A stretch of DNA of 64,000 nucleotides from Ciona intestinalis. Lineage: Eukaryota > Chordata > Ascidiacea > Phlebobranchia > Cionidae. The number at the start of each line of letters is the position of its first letter. Positions within the stretch are counted from its first letter, which is position 1. The stretch covers positions 868,693 to 932,692 of the forward strand of contig NC_020176.2 of the NCBI RefSeq assembly GCF_000224145.3, given 5' to 3'. Of the stretch, positions 23,377-35,298 are shown in pieces. The notes below the pieces were generated by a model, which saw nothing but the letters and a program-made list of their open reading frames with translations, made no database searches and was not told the origin of the DNA. The translations under genes and the position numbers were made by a program.

Positions 23377-25953
23377 ATGGAGGAACCTCTTATAATACAG
23401 ATCTATCTAAGTGATGACGTCCAGGTCGATTGGCACATTTCGTCTCCAAGGACGGTCACGTTCCAAGACGTATTGGACGCAATAGCCCAGGTTTTGAATC
23501 ATTGTTGTTGTTTATGTTATCGATATGTTCATGCATGTTTTAAATGGTCTAGGAGTAATGGCGTGATTTTAACAATAGTGGGATTCTAGTTAGTTTAATA
23601 AATTGATTAGACTGTTATATAATCTGCTATGGTTGCCGACCAAACACACCTATATTATTTTGATGTGATTTAATCAATTTTCGTTAATAAAGATTGTTAA
23701 CTTTGATTAACTTTCAGGCAAGTGATGACAAATTGTTGGCGACATACTTTGAATATAAAGATGAGGATGGTGATCGTATCACCGTGAAGTCAGATGAAGA
23801 ACTTCACGCCATGATAAATTTTCACATGGCACCAACCTACAGTCAAGGCGGCGCTTTCGTGCATGAGGGCAACGGTCTTCCCCACCTGCCAAGTTTAGTG
23901 GTTTATCCAAAAAACAGTAAACCAGCGAGAAGTAGAAACGTCCATGATTTAAAAGTTGCGATTGCGCCAACTGCGTCTTCAAAAATTTTATCAAACAACT
24001 TGGATATCACTGTTGATGATGCCATGCAAGCACAAGAACCTTGTAGTAGTTTAGCTTGTGAAAATGACAGAAACTCACCAGCAGGAAATACAGACTCATT
24101 TGAAGTTGGGCAAATTGGCAACAATACTTTGCTGTTTCTAGAAACAATCGGTAACGGCAACAGTGGAGTTGTGCAGAGAGCCGTGCACCGACAGTCTGGT
24201 ACAATCACCGCAGTAAAGTCGATAACTTTAGATTTAACGGATGAAGAGCAAAAACGAATTCTTTTGGAGCTTAAAATATTACGAAAGTATGTAAAGAATG
24301 CCGTATCTTATTTATTAGAAGTTTATGTTATGTAATGATTAAAAGTGGTGCACCAATGCTCAAAATTAATTTTTTGGCAAACTATCGATTGATTATACAA
24401 AATTTATGAAGACCAACTTAATCGAAAACCACCGCTCAATAAAATTACTGATAATAACTTGCTTGGCTCAAGGTTAGTTTGATTTTAATTTTCATTGATT
24501 TAACAATGTTTAAATTTTAAAGGTTAAATTATCGTATCTTACACTCTTTATTTCGATGACAAAGTTTATGACCCATGTTTAGATAAAGCATGTAAGTAGC
24601 AGCCTGACAACTCTTATATTTGTAGAAATTGCCTAGAGTTTATAATTTAAGTTTAAACAACAATTTGTTACACAGGTGCAATGGATCTCCATTTATTATT
24701 TCATTTTATGGAGCTTATTTTGATGAAAACCGTGTTTTGTTGTGCACTGAGTTTATGGATGGTGGTTCACTGGATAAACATGGAGTGGTACCGGAACCTG
24801 TGTTAAGAAATGTGGCGAGGTAAAACTTAAATATAAAAGTGTTGCTTTTCTGTTTTGTTTAAATACTTTTTTCGTCTTAGGCTTTTAAGTCATTGACTAA
24901 ATTTCTACTTAAAAATTGTATTACTGTAGTTGTATGCTACCATGCATATTTTGGGAACCAGTTAAACATTTATATAAAAATCAACCAATTGCTCTAATGG
25001 GTTACTAAAGAATTCTTTTTCAAAAGCCTCAGTTCACCCCTATGTGAATTACCCATACTGGCTTAAAAACAGCTAAAAATGATCTAACCAACTTCCCATA
25101 TCATACAGTGCAATTTCATTTGGTTTGAAACATCTATGGAGTTTGCGTATCATGCATAGAGACGTGAAGCCTTCCAATGTATTGGTTAACAGTTCGGGCC
25201 AGATTAAGCTATGTGACTTTGGTGTGAGCACCCAATTAGTGGATTCCATTGCAAGGACATATGTTGGCACTAATGCATACATGGCACCAGAGAGAGTGGT
25301 TGGAAGGGATTATACAATCTACTCTGATGTATGGAGTTTTGGGTTGTCTCTTTGCGAACTAGCACTTGGAAATTTCCCGTACCCTCAACTTGCGGCCAAG
25401 ATAGCAGGTTGGCAAACCTTTGTGCTATATCAGTATTAACCTTTTCTAAACGCTACCCTATGTCTGACGTACTTGAGGGCTTTAACAGTGTCATATTAAT
25501 CCTGTTATTATATATAACAATTCTATTCCTGCTTCCTTAAATTGAATTTTTGGACATCCATGTTTAATACTGTACTTCTGATTGTCCCAGGCAATACAGA
25601 TGCGCTTGATATCTTTTTAACACTTATTCTAATCCTGAGTTTTCCTTCACCTAAAAATTTCTGGACATTCTTCAACTTTCTGTTTTTTATCTCCAGGTTC
25701 CAAAGGTGTTGTTCCTATGGAGATAATGCAATGCATTGTAAACGATGACGCACCACGATTGCCACCCGAACATTTCTCACCGGATCTCGTGGATTTTGTC
25801 ATCTGTTGTTTGCAGAAGGAAGCTGACAAGCGTTTACTTCCAGAACAACTTTGTCTTCACCATCTTGTTACAACTACATGCCAGTTGCCATTGGCCCATA
25901 GACTTGGTGTAGTGTCGCAGTGGTTGAAACAAGCACTAGCACAAAATGGATAA
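23377..25953 (+). CDS. MAP2K5: MAP kinase kinase 5 (MEK5)
   Basis: Exons 23377-23490, 23718-24286, 24676-24819, 25109-25407, 25697-25953; phases agree and give 460 residues (human 448). It is a dual-specificity kinase that activates ERK5 downstream of MEKK2/3. The N-terminal PB1 domain includes [12 protein letters not shown] and the OPCA-like [17 protein letters not shown]. The kinase domain has the glycine loop GNGNSG (183-188), Lys205, HRDVKPSN (H292-D294), DFG (312-314) and the activation loop [19 protein letters not shown] with the phosphosites Ser322 and Thr326 conserved. The [15 protein letters not shown] and FPYPQ segments match MEK5 more than MEK1/2. The start at 23377 was chosen because it opens directly on the PB1 domain. 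It lies 1.2 kb upstream of the SLC22A18 gene on the same strand. Confidence 0.95.
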
Positions 25954-27141
25954 CTTAGGGAGTGAAATAGAACAGCCTGCTGGTCCAGGTCGTTTTACAT
26001 TTTGCTGGCGTTGTAATTTTTTAACTGTCAGTCCATCCGAAATTTTAAGGTACTGTGTCAATACATCAAGGTGCTTCAGAGGACAAGTATGCTATGCTAG
26101 TGGAGGCAGTCCAATTCAGTAGAGATTTAATCTGAACATTCCTTCTTCTGTTTCAAACAAAAGTAAATCATTCTAGTTAGTTAAATCTATTATTGTCATT
26201 GTAAAAAGGTGTTTATAACACGGCCAGTTAAATTGTGCCTTTCCTGCTAATCATGCCCCACCATCTATGCTATGTCTATGTGGTTTATAACAAGTTCATA
26301 AGTTAAACATGGGTCACCATGCCAATTACCCTTACTGTGTGATGTGGTACTGAAACGCACAAAACTTTTTTCTCTTCTGTATTTTTATCGCTTTAGAGTT
26401 TCAAGATGCCTTTTATCGTTTTAACTTCTGTAAACATCAAACTTACATCCAGAAATCACAGTTAGCCTGTTTGATTATTTTGATCTTTTAAAAAATCTTT
26501 TAAATGTTTCACCAAGGTTACTGAAATGATTTCAAATTAGCGCAACACTATTTTTCTACATGGGTGAGGTCCTATGGTGAGACACGCTAGTGGAACTGGG
26601 TGTTTTGCCATAAATGCCCCATGCAATATAACAATACTATATTAATCAGTTGCTGGCTTACAAATATTTTGATAACTCCATTTTTTGTCCTTTCAATCTT
26701 TTCCTGATTGAATCAGATTTTCAATTTTTGAATCTTTTTGTGACAAGAATCGTAACTTTTGGTTAACTTTTTTCACAGAAACGTTTGGATGTATTTTACT
26801 ATAAATCCGTATGTAACTTTGCGGGTCAATTTTTAATTGTAATTGGATAACTGGTAATATTATAAAGCATATGTGTCCAATGTAAACAAAGTGTTAAAAC
26901 TAAACGTACACTGCTTTAATTTAACTTTTTTTCCTTCTATTTATTATAAACCGCACTCTAAATCATGATAGAGTTTAAAATAAGCATAAACTAACAAGGC
27001 ATGACCATTTCACTATTAGCTCTATGCAGTCAATAGTAATTTCTACTTGCTGCAGCATTTCAATTTTTTAGCTCCGAAAAATTTCTATCGTTTTATATTA
27101 GCTTTCCTTTGCAGCATACAAGCATTAGGTTAATGTAAAAT
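25954..27141. other. MAP2K5 3' UTR and SLC22A18 upstream region
   Basis: AT-rich, no ORF of note and no repeat family recognised. It probably contains the MAP2K5 3' UTR and the promoter of the next gene. Confidence 0.55.
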
Positions 27142-30113
27142 ATGGTGAATTTTGATAAAAACAGGATTATCCTGTTGTCTCACCTCAATGTAACACTTTA
27201 TGCTTTGTGTTTTTGGATACAAATTGGAACTTTGCCAGTAAGTACAGATTGCTTATATCTCTGCACAAATATTTCTGTTTTAACTTTAAACATAAGTCAT
27301 ATTTTAACTTGAACATATTTTTGAACGTATTTGTTTTTTGTGGACAAGTATAATATACTTTAAAATCTAAGGTTGTGGAATATAATTGTTCAGAATGTCA
27401 ATTTTTTTTTAAGACTATAAAACAACAAATGTTTTAGTAATTTGCATTTCTTGTCTTGCAGTATTTGACCCAAAAGTTTGATGTAGACCCAATAACATTT
27501 GGCAACTTACAAACCACGTTTGCTGTTGTGCAACTGATGGGAGGACCTTTGTTTGGCAGGTATCTTTTTCATTTATTTTTTATTTTTAAAAAGTTGATTA
27601 GTTATACCAGCATAAACGTAGTGCTACAAGCTTTCAAGATAGATTTAAGTTTATGAATTAGCATTTAAAACAATACGTTGCATGCCTACAATTTTACTCC
27701 AGCAAATATATTTTGTTAATCTTGGTATTTTTTTTAAGATTTGGTGATCTGTTTGGTTGCAAATATGCTCTTGCATTGGCTTTCATATCAGCGTTTCTCA
27801 GCTACTTTTTACTGGGTGTCGCAAATACTGTGTTCATTATTTTCTTGTCTCGTTTACCTTCAGTATTTATGCACGCCATGCAAGGTGGGTGTGTTATTTG
27901 TTACTAATATCATACAATATAGGTTGGCCAACAATTTAAATTCCTAAACCACCTGAACGACTCTCATTTGCTGTTAATTCCGTCTATCGCTGTTTTAAAT
28001 AATCTAATCTGGTGTATTCGAAAAAAAAGTTATACTATGTTATTCTAAGGTTTGTTTGATTAAACACTCTTATAATTCTTGGTTGTGCCACTGTCTATGT
28101 TAACAATATATAACTGACGATTTTATAAATTTATCTAAACCATTCTTTGTCTGGTGGCAAGATAAAATCTCTTAATTTTAGGAGCACAGATGGTGATCAC
28201 AGATCTAACTGAACCTTCTGAAAGACCCGACAAGTTGGGGAAGCTTGGTCTTTCATATGCAGTTGGTATGGTGTTGGGGCCAGTTATTGGTGGTTGGTGT
28301 ACAACGTATGCTAATGAACAAGTTGCAGCATTCGTGGCAGCTTGTGGTTCACTGTTAAGCATTGTTCTTGTGGTTTTATTCATTCCATCGAACACAAAAG
28401 GATTTATCTTAAAGGAAAACACAGAGGTGGGTTCTGTCATGAAAGATGTATGAGATATTGTTGTAGTTGGGATGTGAACATGACTTAATCAAAAGAAGCA
28501 ATTATTTGATGCAGGTATATTTGACTTGTAAGAGGCAACCTTTTTAAAACCAGTGTATTGTGGATTTTTTGGTTTCTTTCTTTTTTCTTAATAAGATATT
28601 CAGTGCCCAATTTAAAAAAGCAATGTCATAAAGGCGTAGAAAGCTTCTGGAGTTTCCAGATTGGATTTTTTGATTTAGCAGAAAACTAGCAAGAGTCCAA
28701 AAATCAGTTGCAGTTACAATGCCGTTGGTTTTAGTCTGCTATAATTTTTCAGTTGGTGGACCACAATCATGAAGTAATGTTTCTTTCTGTTAGAGTTGTA
28801 AACCAATGAGTTTTCAATCAAAATATTAAACTTATCATTTTTATATTCGTTCTTTTTTAGAAAACTTTAAAAAAATCGAAAAAACTACTCGACTTTGATG
28901 TCTTTACCTCCCTGATATGGAAGAATCCTTCAGCGAGGAAACTCCTTTTCGTGAAGATGTTGTCCGGACTTCCTGTCGGGATCCTCCATGGGATGTTTAG
29001 CATGATCGCTTTAAATCATTTTCATCTTTCAGCCGAAGCGAACGGATACGTTTTATCCTATGCTGGATTTTTGTCCATTGTAAGTTGGAGTTACTGGAGG
29101 TTAAAACTTGTTTTGTCGCAAATGTTTATTGAGCATTGAAAGGAGCATAAGTTGGTTTGACTTTATATTGTTTATCAAAAAATTGGAATTCAGTCCAAAA
29201 CTTTAAAATACCATTCCAGAAGCTGGTTAAACACAGTCTAGTGGTTTGAAGATAATTAACACCCAGATTGCAATATATTTAGTTGCATTGTTATATGAAT
29301 TATTATATAAGCTTCAATTTTAAAAATCTAGTCCTTAATTTCCAAAGCTTTTAAAACTCAGTTGCAGATTTAAACAAGATGTGCTCCTGAAATTATATCT
29401 TTATTACTGAAGTTTTAAATTTCCATTGTTGTTTAGATTTCACAAGGATTGGTAATAGGACGGCTTACAAAGAGAGGATTCAATGAATGGTCGTTAATAA
29501 ATGGTTGTGTTGCTGTATTGTGCGTCTCCAATGCTCTCATGTCAATCTTGGTGAATGGTGTCATAGGGTTCTGTATTTCCCTTATACCCATGGTGGTAGC
29601 AGGTGCAGTTTTCTCTACAGTTATCCAAGCCATGCTTACTAAGACTGTTCAATCAGAAGATACAGGTAAATTACTTTCATATTTTGACAACGTTTTCTGT
29701 GAAAGAATCAGACAACTGATGTTCTTGAAATGCATCAGCAATTTTATGCAAAACTGTGTTTTTGTTATTTTCAAACCAACAAAAATAAATGACTGTAATA
29801 CCAAATATTTCTTCAGTTTAGGGCTGAATTTTTTTTTGTAGAAATCTTTTTATCTATTGCAGAACTGTTTTTTTGGTTGTTTTCGTACTAACAAAAATGA
29901 ACAACTGTAATACCAAATATTTCTTTAATTTCCCCACTATTTGCAGGATCCATGCTAGGAGTAAGTATGGCGGTTCATTCATTAATCCGAAGTGTCTCGC
30001 CTACAATTGGTGGATTCTTATTCCAATACTACGGATTCTGGTCTTTTGGTGCGATAGGATTTCTATGCAATGGTCTGTTACTTGTTTACCTTCTTATAAG
30101 CAATCCAAGATAA
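27142..30113 (+). CDS. SLC22A18: SLC22A18-type MFS organic cation transporter-like protein
   Basis: Exons 27142-27237, 27462-27559, 27739-27884, 28182-28426, 28861-29079, 29437-29665, 29947-30113; phases agree and give 399 residues (human 424). It is a major-facilitator membrane protein; the substrate in animals is not firmly established. The first helix is LNVTLYALCFWIQIG. FGNLQTTFAVVQLMGGPLFG and the following FGDLFGCKYALAL form the TM2-loop-TM3 region typical of MFS. AQMVITDLTEPSERPDKLG, ISQGLVIGRL and DTGSMLGVSMAVHSLIR match the human protein closely. Several further hydrophobic segments give about 12 in total. The ATG at 27142 heads a short, conserved first exon. It is convergent with SKA1. 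Confidence 0.92.
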
Positions 30114-30206
30114 TATTGCAAGTCTGAAAGTAAAAATAAGCAAAAACAAAAGCCACTAAAAAATGTTTCTGGAAAATTTTTTTAATGGTTTATAATTTTT
30201 TAAAAT

Positions 30207-30212
30207 AATAAA
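30207..30212 (+). terminator. Poly(A) signal, SLC22A18
   Basis: AATAAA 94 bp after the SLC22A18 stop codon. Confidence 0.55.
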
Positions 30213-30499
30213 AGCCAAAACAGTTTAAATTGAGATATAATCAACAATCAAGAATTTATTTAGAAAACGTTTGTATATCAAGTTATATCAAAAACTTTAT
30301 TCAGACATTTTGGTTGCACATACACAATTTGAAAACTACTAAAACATTACAGAAAATCTGTAGTGTTCTAGCAACTGTTATTGTTTTAAACATAAATTGG
30401 TTATATTTTATTTTACATCAAACTTGTTTTTGTGCATTCCTTTTGCTCTTCCAGCTCCTTGCTGCACTTTAATATTCAACAGTTATTGATGCAATGTAT

Positions 30500-30505
30500 T
30501 TTATT
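30500..30505 (-). terminator. Poly(A) signal, SKA1
   Basis: AATAAA on the minus strand about 56 bp after the SKA1 stop codon. Confidence 0.55.
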
Positions 30506-30560
30506 GTGTTTTACAGTTTATTATGCACATATATAACAGAGAATCATTTTAAGTGGTGTT

Positions 30561-32630
30561 TTATGCAGTGAGGATACAATATCTTGTAATTTTACTTCTG
30601 TGGATTTCTTTCAATCTACCAAGGTGTCGTAGAATTAAAAACACGGTGTCTTTAGTCTTAGGTTTCAATTTAAGTGATTTGGAATATCGTTTTATGTCAT
30701 CATCCATGAAAAATGTGGAATAAGTTGTTCCTGAGGAAACAAACTATTAACTTTGCAGACTGCGCAACTGAACACATGCTCGCGCAGTTTTGTTTAAAAA
30801 TTTTGGTTATAAGTTTAATCCATGAAAGCCATTTAATCAACCAATAAACAAAATATAATTTTCCGTACTCTGCTTACCGAATATTTAATGAAATGTAAGC
30901 TTGCACTTAAAAATTTGCAGTCGTGCACGTGTTATACCTTGCCAGCGTGCCATAAAATGCCAAATTTTGCAGACTAGACACACAACAAACCTTTCACTTC
31001 TTTGGCTTGTTCAAGATAAACTGCTCTTCTTTTATCTTCTTTAACCGACAATAATTTTCTTGGTTTTGCAAGAAACGTATATTTTTCATGAAGAATATGA
31101 TTCACCTCAGCTATGCCAGCCAACACTTGGTCCAATGACAAATGACTTCGGACGTATCTGGTGTAAAAAGCATTTTCTAAACAATTTCTTTTTGGTATGA
31201 GAAATCTCATGAAAGAAGAGAGTAGTTTTAACCAAGATAAGTTTTATTACACATTCCCTGATGCGGTCTTGCCAGATAGCAGATCAAATGTTAAAAATAC
31301 GCTATTTTTTATACCGAACAGGTCGCTCAAAGGTTATTTACATTATGTCTGGTAGCAGAAGTAACAGAATATTAGTTTTACTGACTAAACTAGCAAAACA
31401 CATATTACAGATATTAGATATAGGCCTATATTGTATAGGATTATGGAAAATCTGAACTAAATCTTTATGAAGTTTTCAAGCATTTGCAAAGCTTAAGTAC
31501 CAACCACAGGCTAACATATATATGTTATAATTGTCACTTACTTGGGAACTGAGGCAAACTCCTTCGATGTCAAAGGATTCAACTGCGGAATTATTGTTTT
31601 TTTCCTCGGAGCTAAATTTTCTTTGTTTTCTGGGGCTTAAATTTGTAAAATAAAATTATTTGTGCTTTATTTCAACTTTCAAGGACATTCTAGTTGCGTG
31701 TCAAAATAAACAGCCATTTTCATTAAAGGATTTACATAATTAAAACCCTGCTTTAGAAGCACAATCATCTACTAAACTGAAATACTATTTTACTGTTTTT
31801 TTTTTGTTTTAAAGCAATACATATTATATATTTATATAAAAACTTACTAATATTGTCCAGTATTTCACGTTTTACACAAACAGCCGAATTGTTCAACGCA
31901 AACAACAACATGCCATCAACATTTTTCTCAACGGATTTCATGCTTTCATAATTCTCCTAAACAATTTATCAAGAAACAGAATTAAAACAGATTTTAACAT
32001 AAAATTAATTGTTTTTATCTTTGAATATGACAGCGAAGATCAACTTATTTAAAACAACGAACAGATGGGGCTTTCTGTTTGTTCCCTTGTATGTATTAAA
32101 TAAATATAATCAGTTTCATACACAATATAACTTGACATATCCTCGCATTCCATTTTATACACATCTTGCCAGCTTTGGAGTTATCACGAATATTTCTATG
32201 TGGCCAATGTGGGTGAATGTTTTGTTTTATGATGATTTTTATTTATTTATGGTTGAAAAGACACATTTTTCAACATTGGTAGCAGTGAAGAGCATTGAAC
32301 CAATAACCTCTTGATTGGCGCAGTAAACAACTCTGCCACAAATTTTCTCTTCGTTGTTACAATACTATGATTTTTAGAAGATAAATCAAAAAATTTTGTC
32401 AATATGTATTCATATATTACCTTTAAAAGTTCCATATCCACTTTGGTTTTGTTTACACTTTCCCGCATTAAGGAAACCAAATCCTGCATTTCCATCACGT
32501 CTTTATATAACGTTGTAAACGTTGCAGCACCATCAGAATGCGTTAATGCGTCTTTGATCGTTACCCCTAGCTCGACACGGCGCATAAGTGACTCAAAACG
32601 GTTAACTAATGCTTCAATTTCATCAGCCAT
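30561..32630 (-). CDS. SKA1: Spindle and kinetochore-associated protein 1
   Basis: Exons in transcript order: 32421-32630, 31848-31956, 31542-31635, 30991-31157, 30561-30730; phases agree and give 249 residues (human 255). SKA1 is the microtubule-binding subunit of the Ska complex, which couples kinetochores to dynamic microtubules in mitosis. The N-terminal part (MADEIEALVNRFESLMRR onward) is helical, as needed to pair with SKA2 and SKA3. A charged linker (PENKENLAPRKK) leads to the C-terminal winged-helix domain: LTSKEFASVPKYVRSHLSL, ILHEKYTFLAKPRKLL, FLILRHLGRLKEI and KITRYCILT at the end. These match human SKA1 in order and spacing. The identification rests on remembered sequence, and overall identity is modest. 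Confidence 0.87.
31261..31380. repeat. Copy of the ataccaga/tctggtagcagaa element
   Basis: Contains tttttataccgaacaggtcg and attatgtctggtagcagaag, the same modules as at 50035 and 42910. It lies in an SKA1 intron. Confidence 0.5.
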
Positions 32631-33110
32631 ATTTCAAAATATAACAAACTACTTCAATGAAAATCGCGGTGACAAAAACTCTAAAAAATTAAAATATATT
32701 AGTTTCTGTTAACACTACAAAAAATACAACAATTTTTTGCTTTAAGTGTCGTTTGTTTGTGCAACTTGAAAAGAGGAACTGCAAAATGTAAAGTTTATAA
32801 ACGATGTTTACATTATTTTTCATTAAACTTATTGACATTCGTATTCACTCAACTGTGACCATAAACTCCCGCGAAAAAGTTTGAATTTTGCTAGTGTTGT
32901 CAACTATTTTAAAAGTTTTTGTAAACCAACTAAATTCTGTTTTTTTGTCATTTATGTCTTAACTTTAAGCCTCCTGTAATATGTAAAATCGTTTTTTTTA
33001 TCCGCCGCAATATTGCGTGGCATGGCAAGGCTATATTTGCTTTCGTCGGTGAAGTTGCGTAGCATTAAAGATATATTCTCACATATGGAAGAGAAATATA
33101 GACGTTACAT

Positions 33111-33284
33111 ATAGTTGGGTGGGGGAAGACGGGACATCTTTGGCACATAATATTCAAATAACCTGATCATGTTTTAAACAATCAACAGGTTTTATAATTC
33201 TTTGCATGTTCCATGTTTACCAACGATGGGACGGGAAAATAGAAGGAAAAGGTGTCCCATCTCCCTCGCCCCACTATTGCTATA
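33111..33284. mobile_element. Hairpin MITE
   Basis: Ends ggtgggggaagacgggacat and ggtgtcccatctccctcgcc, about 174 bp. Confidence 0.75.
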
Positions 33285-34009
33285 ATATATTGGGAAATAG
33301 TGGAAAACTCATAAACACATAACTTACCTAATACAATGTGTTCAGTACATGATATAGAGCCTTGGTGTTTCAGTACCTGGAAATTAACTGGATGTCCAGG
33401 ATTACGTCATAAATGCATGAAATTAAAAGCTAAAAAAAATGACATTAACAAATATATTGGTCCAGCTGACAATGTTATTTAAACAATCACGTTTTGCGTG
33501 TAATTACATACACCCTATTATCATATACACTGACAACACCATATAGTCTCTATATATTACCTACATATTTTAACTTTATACGACTGTATCCTCACTGTCT
33601 TATATAGTCCACACTGAAACTTTATCTAACCTCCGGTAAAAAAACACAACAACAGCGCAACATGTTCGGTCAAACCGCTCATGATCGAAGCAAAAAAATA
33701 TAATTCGTTGCAGGTTGGATTCCAACGCTGATTGGTAGAACGCTTGAATCGCGTCTGAACCTCCAGTTTGGGGCGTCACAAGGCAGGAAATAAAGATTAT
33801 TCGGCGTTTGGATAAAAGGAATTCGTCGTGCAGAAGCGTGAGTGTTTCCAGTTTTTAACTGCAGCACGATTTCGGTGTAACTTTAAGCGACAGTTACTGG
33901 TTCGTAGGAAACACTGCAATTTAAACGAAGGAATTCAGAATACACATTTGTAAAGCTGAACAACTGTATTGGTGCGATTGTTGCACGATGAACAGTTTTT
34001 ATTATTCGT

Positions 34010-34210
34010 TATATAGTATGGTGGGGAAACATGGGCCACCTTTTCATTTGATCTTTTCGTACCATTTTGTAGTAAACAAAAAAAGTTCAAGGAAATATAA
34101 AACCGTATCTTCACAACTCGCATAGACCGTTGTTAATCGTTTAAAATTTGATTAGGATATTTTGATACTTTGTGCTAAAGGTTTTCCATCTTTTCCCACC
34201 CTACTATATG
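34010..34210. mobile_element. Hairpin MITE, full length, reverse interior
   Basis: Ends agtatggtggggaaacatgg and catcttttcccaccctacta, about 200 bp. The interior is in the opposite orientation to the 7381 copy (the accattttgtagtaaacaaa block comes first). Confidence 0.8.
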
Positions 34211-34438
34211 ATTACTACATTTCATGCCCTATACCTCCATTGGGTGTTGGTCATGTACATTCATGGTTCGTACTGTGTGTCCTTGGAATATACCATATTT
34301 GTTCCAACCCAGTTTTTTCTAATAATTTGTCCAAATTGTTGGACATATACAGAGTAAAGAAACACTCAAACACCCATAAATCGCATTGGTGTTAGCTGAT
34401 ATGCGGGTACGGTGGTGTATTAATGCCACGCAAGCGCA

Positions 34439-34633
34439 GTAGGGTGGGGGAAGATGAGACATCTTTCATTCTATATTTCTTCTTCCCATTTGGTAGTAAA
34501 CAAAACAGATTCAAAGAATTATTAAACCGTATCCTCACGACTTCCATATAGAGACCGTTTAATTGTTTACAACACGATCGGGATACTTGAATAAAATGTG
34601 CTAAAGGTATCCTGTCTTCCCCCACCCTTATAC
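34439..34633. mobile_element. Hairpin MITE, full length, reverse interior
   Basis: Ends gtagggtgggggaagatgag and cctgtcttcccccaccctta, about 195 bp, the same orientation as the 34010 copy. Confidence 0.8.
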
Positions 34634-35298
34634 TACACAATAATTCAAGCAACTATTCCACTAAACTATATATATATACTTTTTGTTTGAAATAAATTTA
34701 TTTTGTGTCTTTTTCACCATTACTTCGTATGGACTTCGACGACGCCTAATTTGCATATATATGACATTGTTATAAATTTACAACCAAAACCAAACACCTT
34801 CTATTTATATTTGGCTCCCAAAACTTAAGAGGGAAGTCGTTTAAGGTTTTACGACGACGAAATAAAGGTTGATTGGCGTGTGAAAACTTTTCATGTACAG
34901 TTCATGAACCAAACTGACACAACTATACCAAGATTTACGATATTCGGTAAAGAATTTTAGCTTTGCCCCTCAGTTGTTTATTGTGTTGAATAAGTAACGG
35001 ACTGAATCTGTCCTATAGAACCTGTGTCCTCGACAAGGAGTTCACTCACATAAAATATAATGTTGAATCGTGCAGGTTGTAGGCCCAGTCTGTTGTTCTA
35101 TAAAACTGTGAATGAGAAGGAACTAATAAAGAATTCCAGTAAAAACCTCAGCGGCGCTAATGTTTTACTAACTGCTGTTGATTGATAGTGTTTGGCTATT
35201 AGGCATGATTTATTGACCTACAATAAAGTGGAAATTACCTTCTCAAGTGCATTATGATTTAAAAAGGTTGTAGCATCTGAGAACATAGGGAACCGTAT

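Larger units (their letters stand above)
30114..30560. other. Convergent spacer SLC22A18/SKA1
   Basis: 447 bp holding the two 3' ends and the two opposed poly(A) signals listed below; nothing else seen. Confidence 0.7.
32631..35298. other. Divergent region SKA1/claudin-like gene, rich in MITEs
   Basis: Three hairpin MITEs (33111-33284, 34010-34210, 34439-34633) take up about a fifth of this spacer. No exon was recognised in the remainder. Confidence 0.6.
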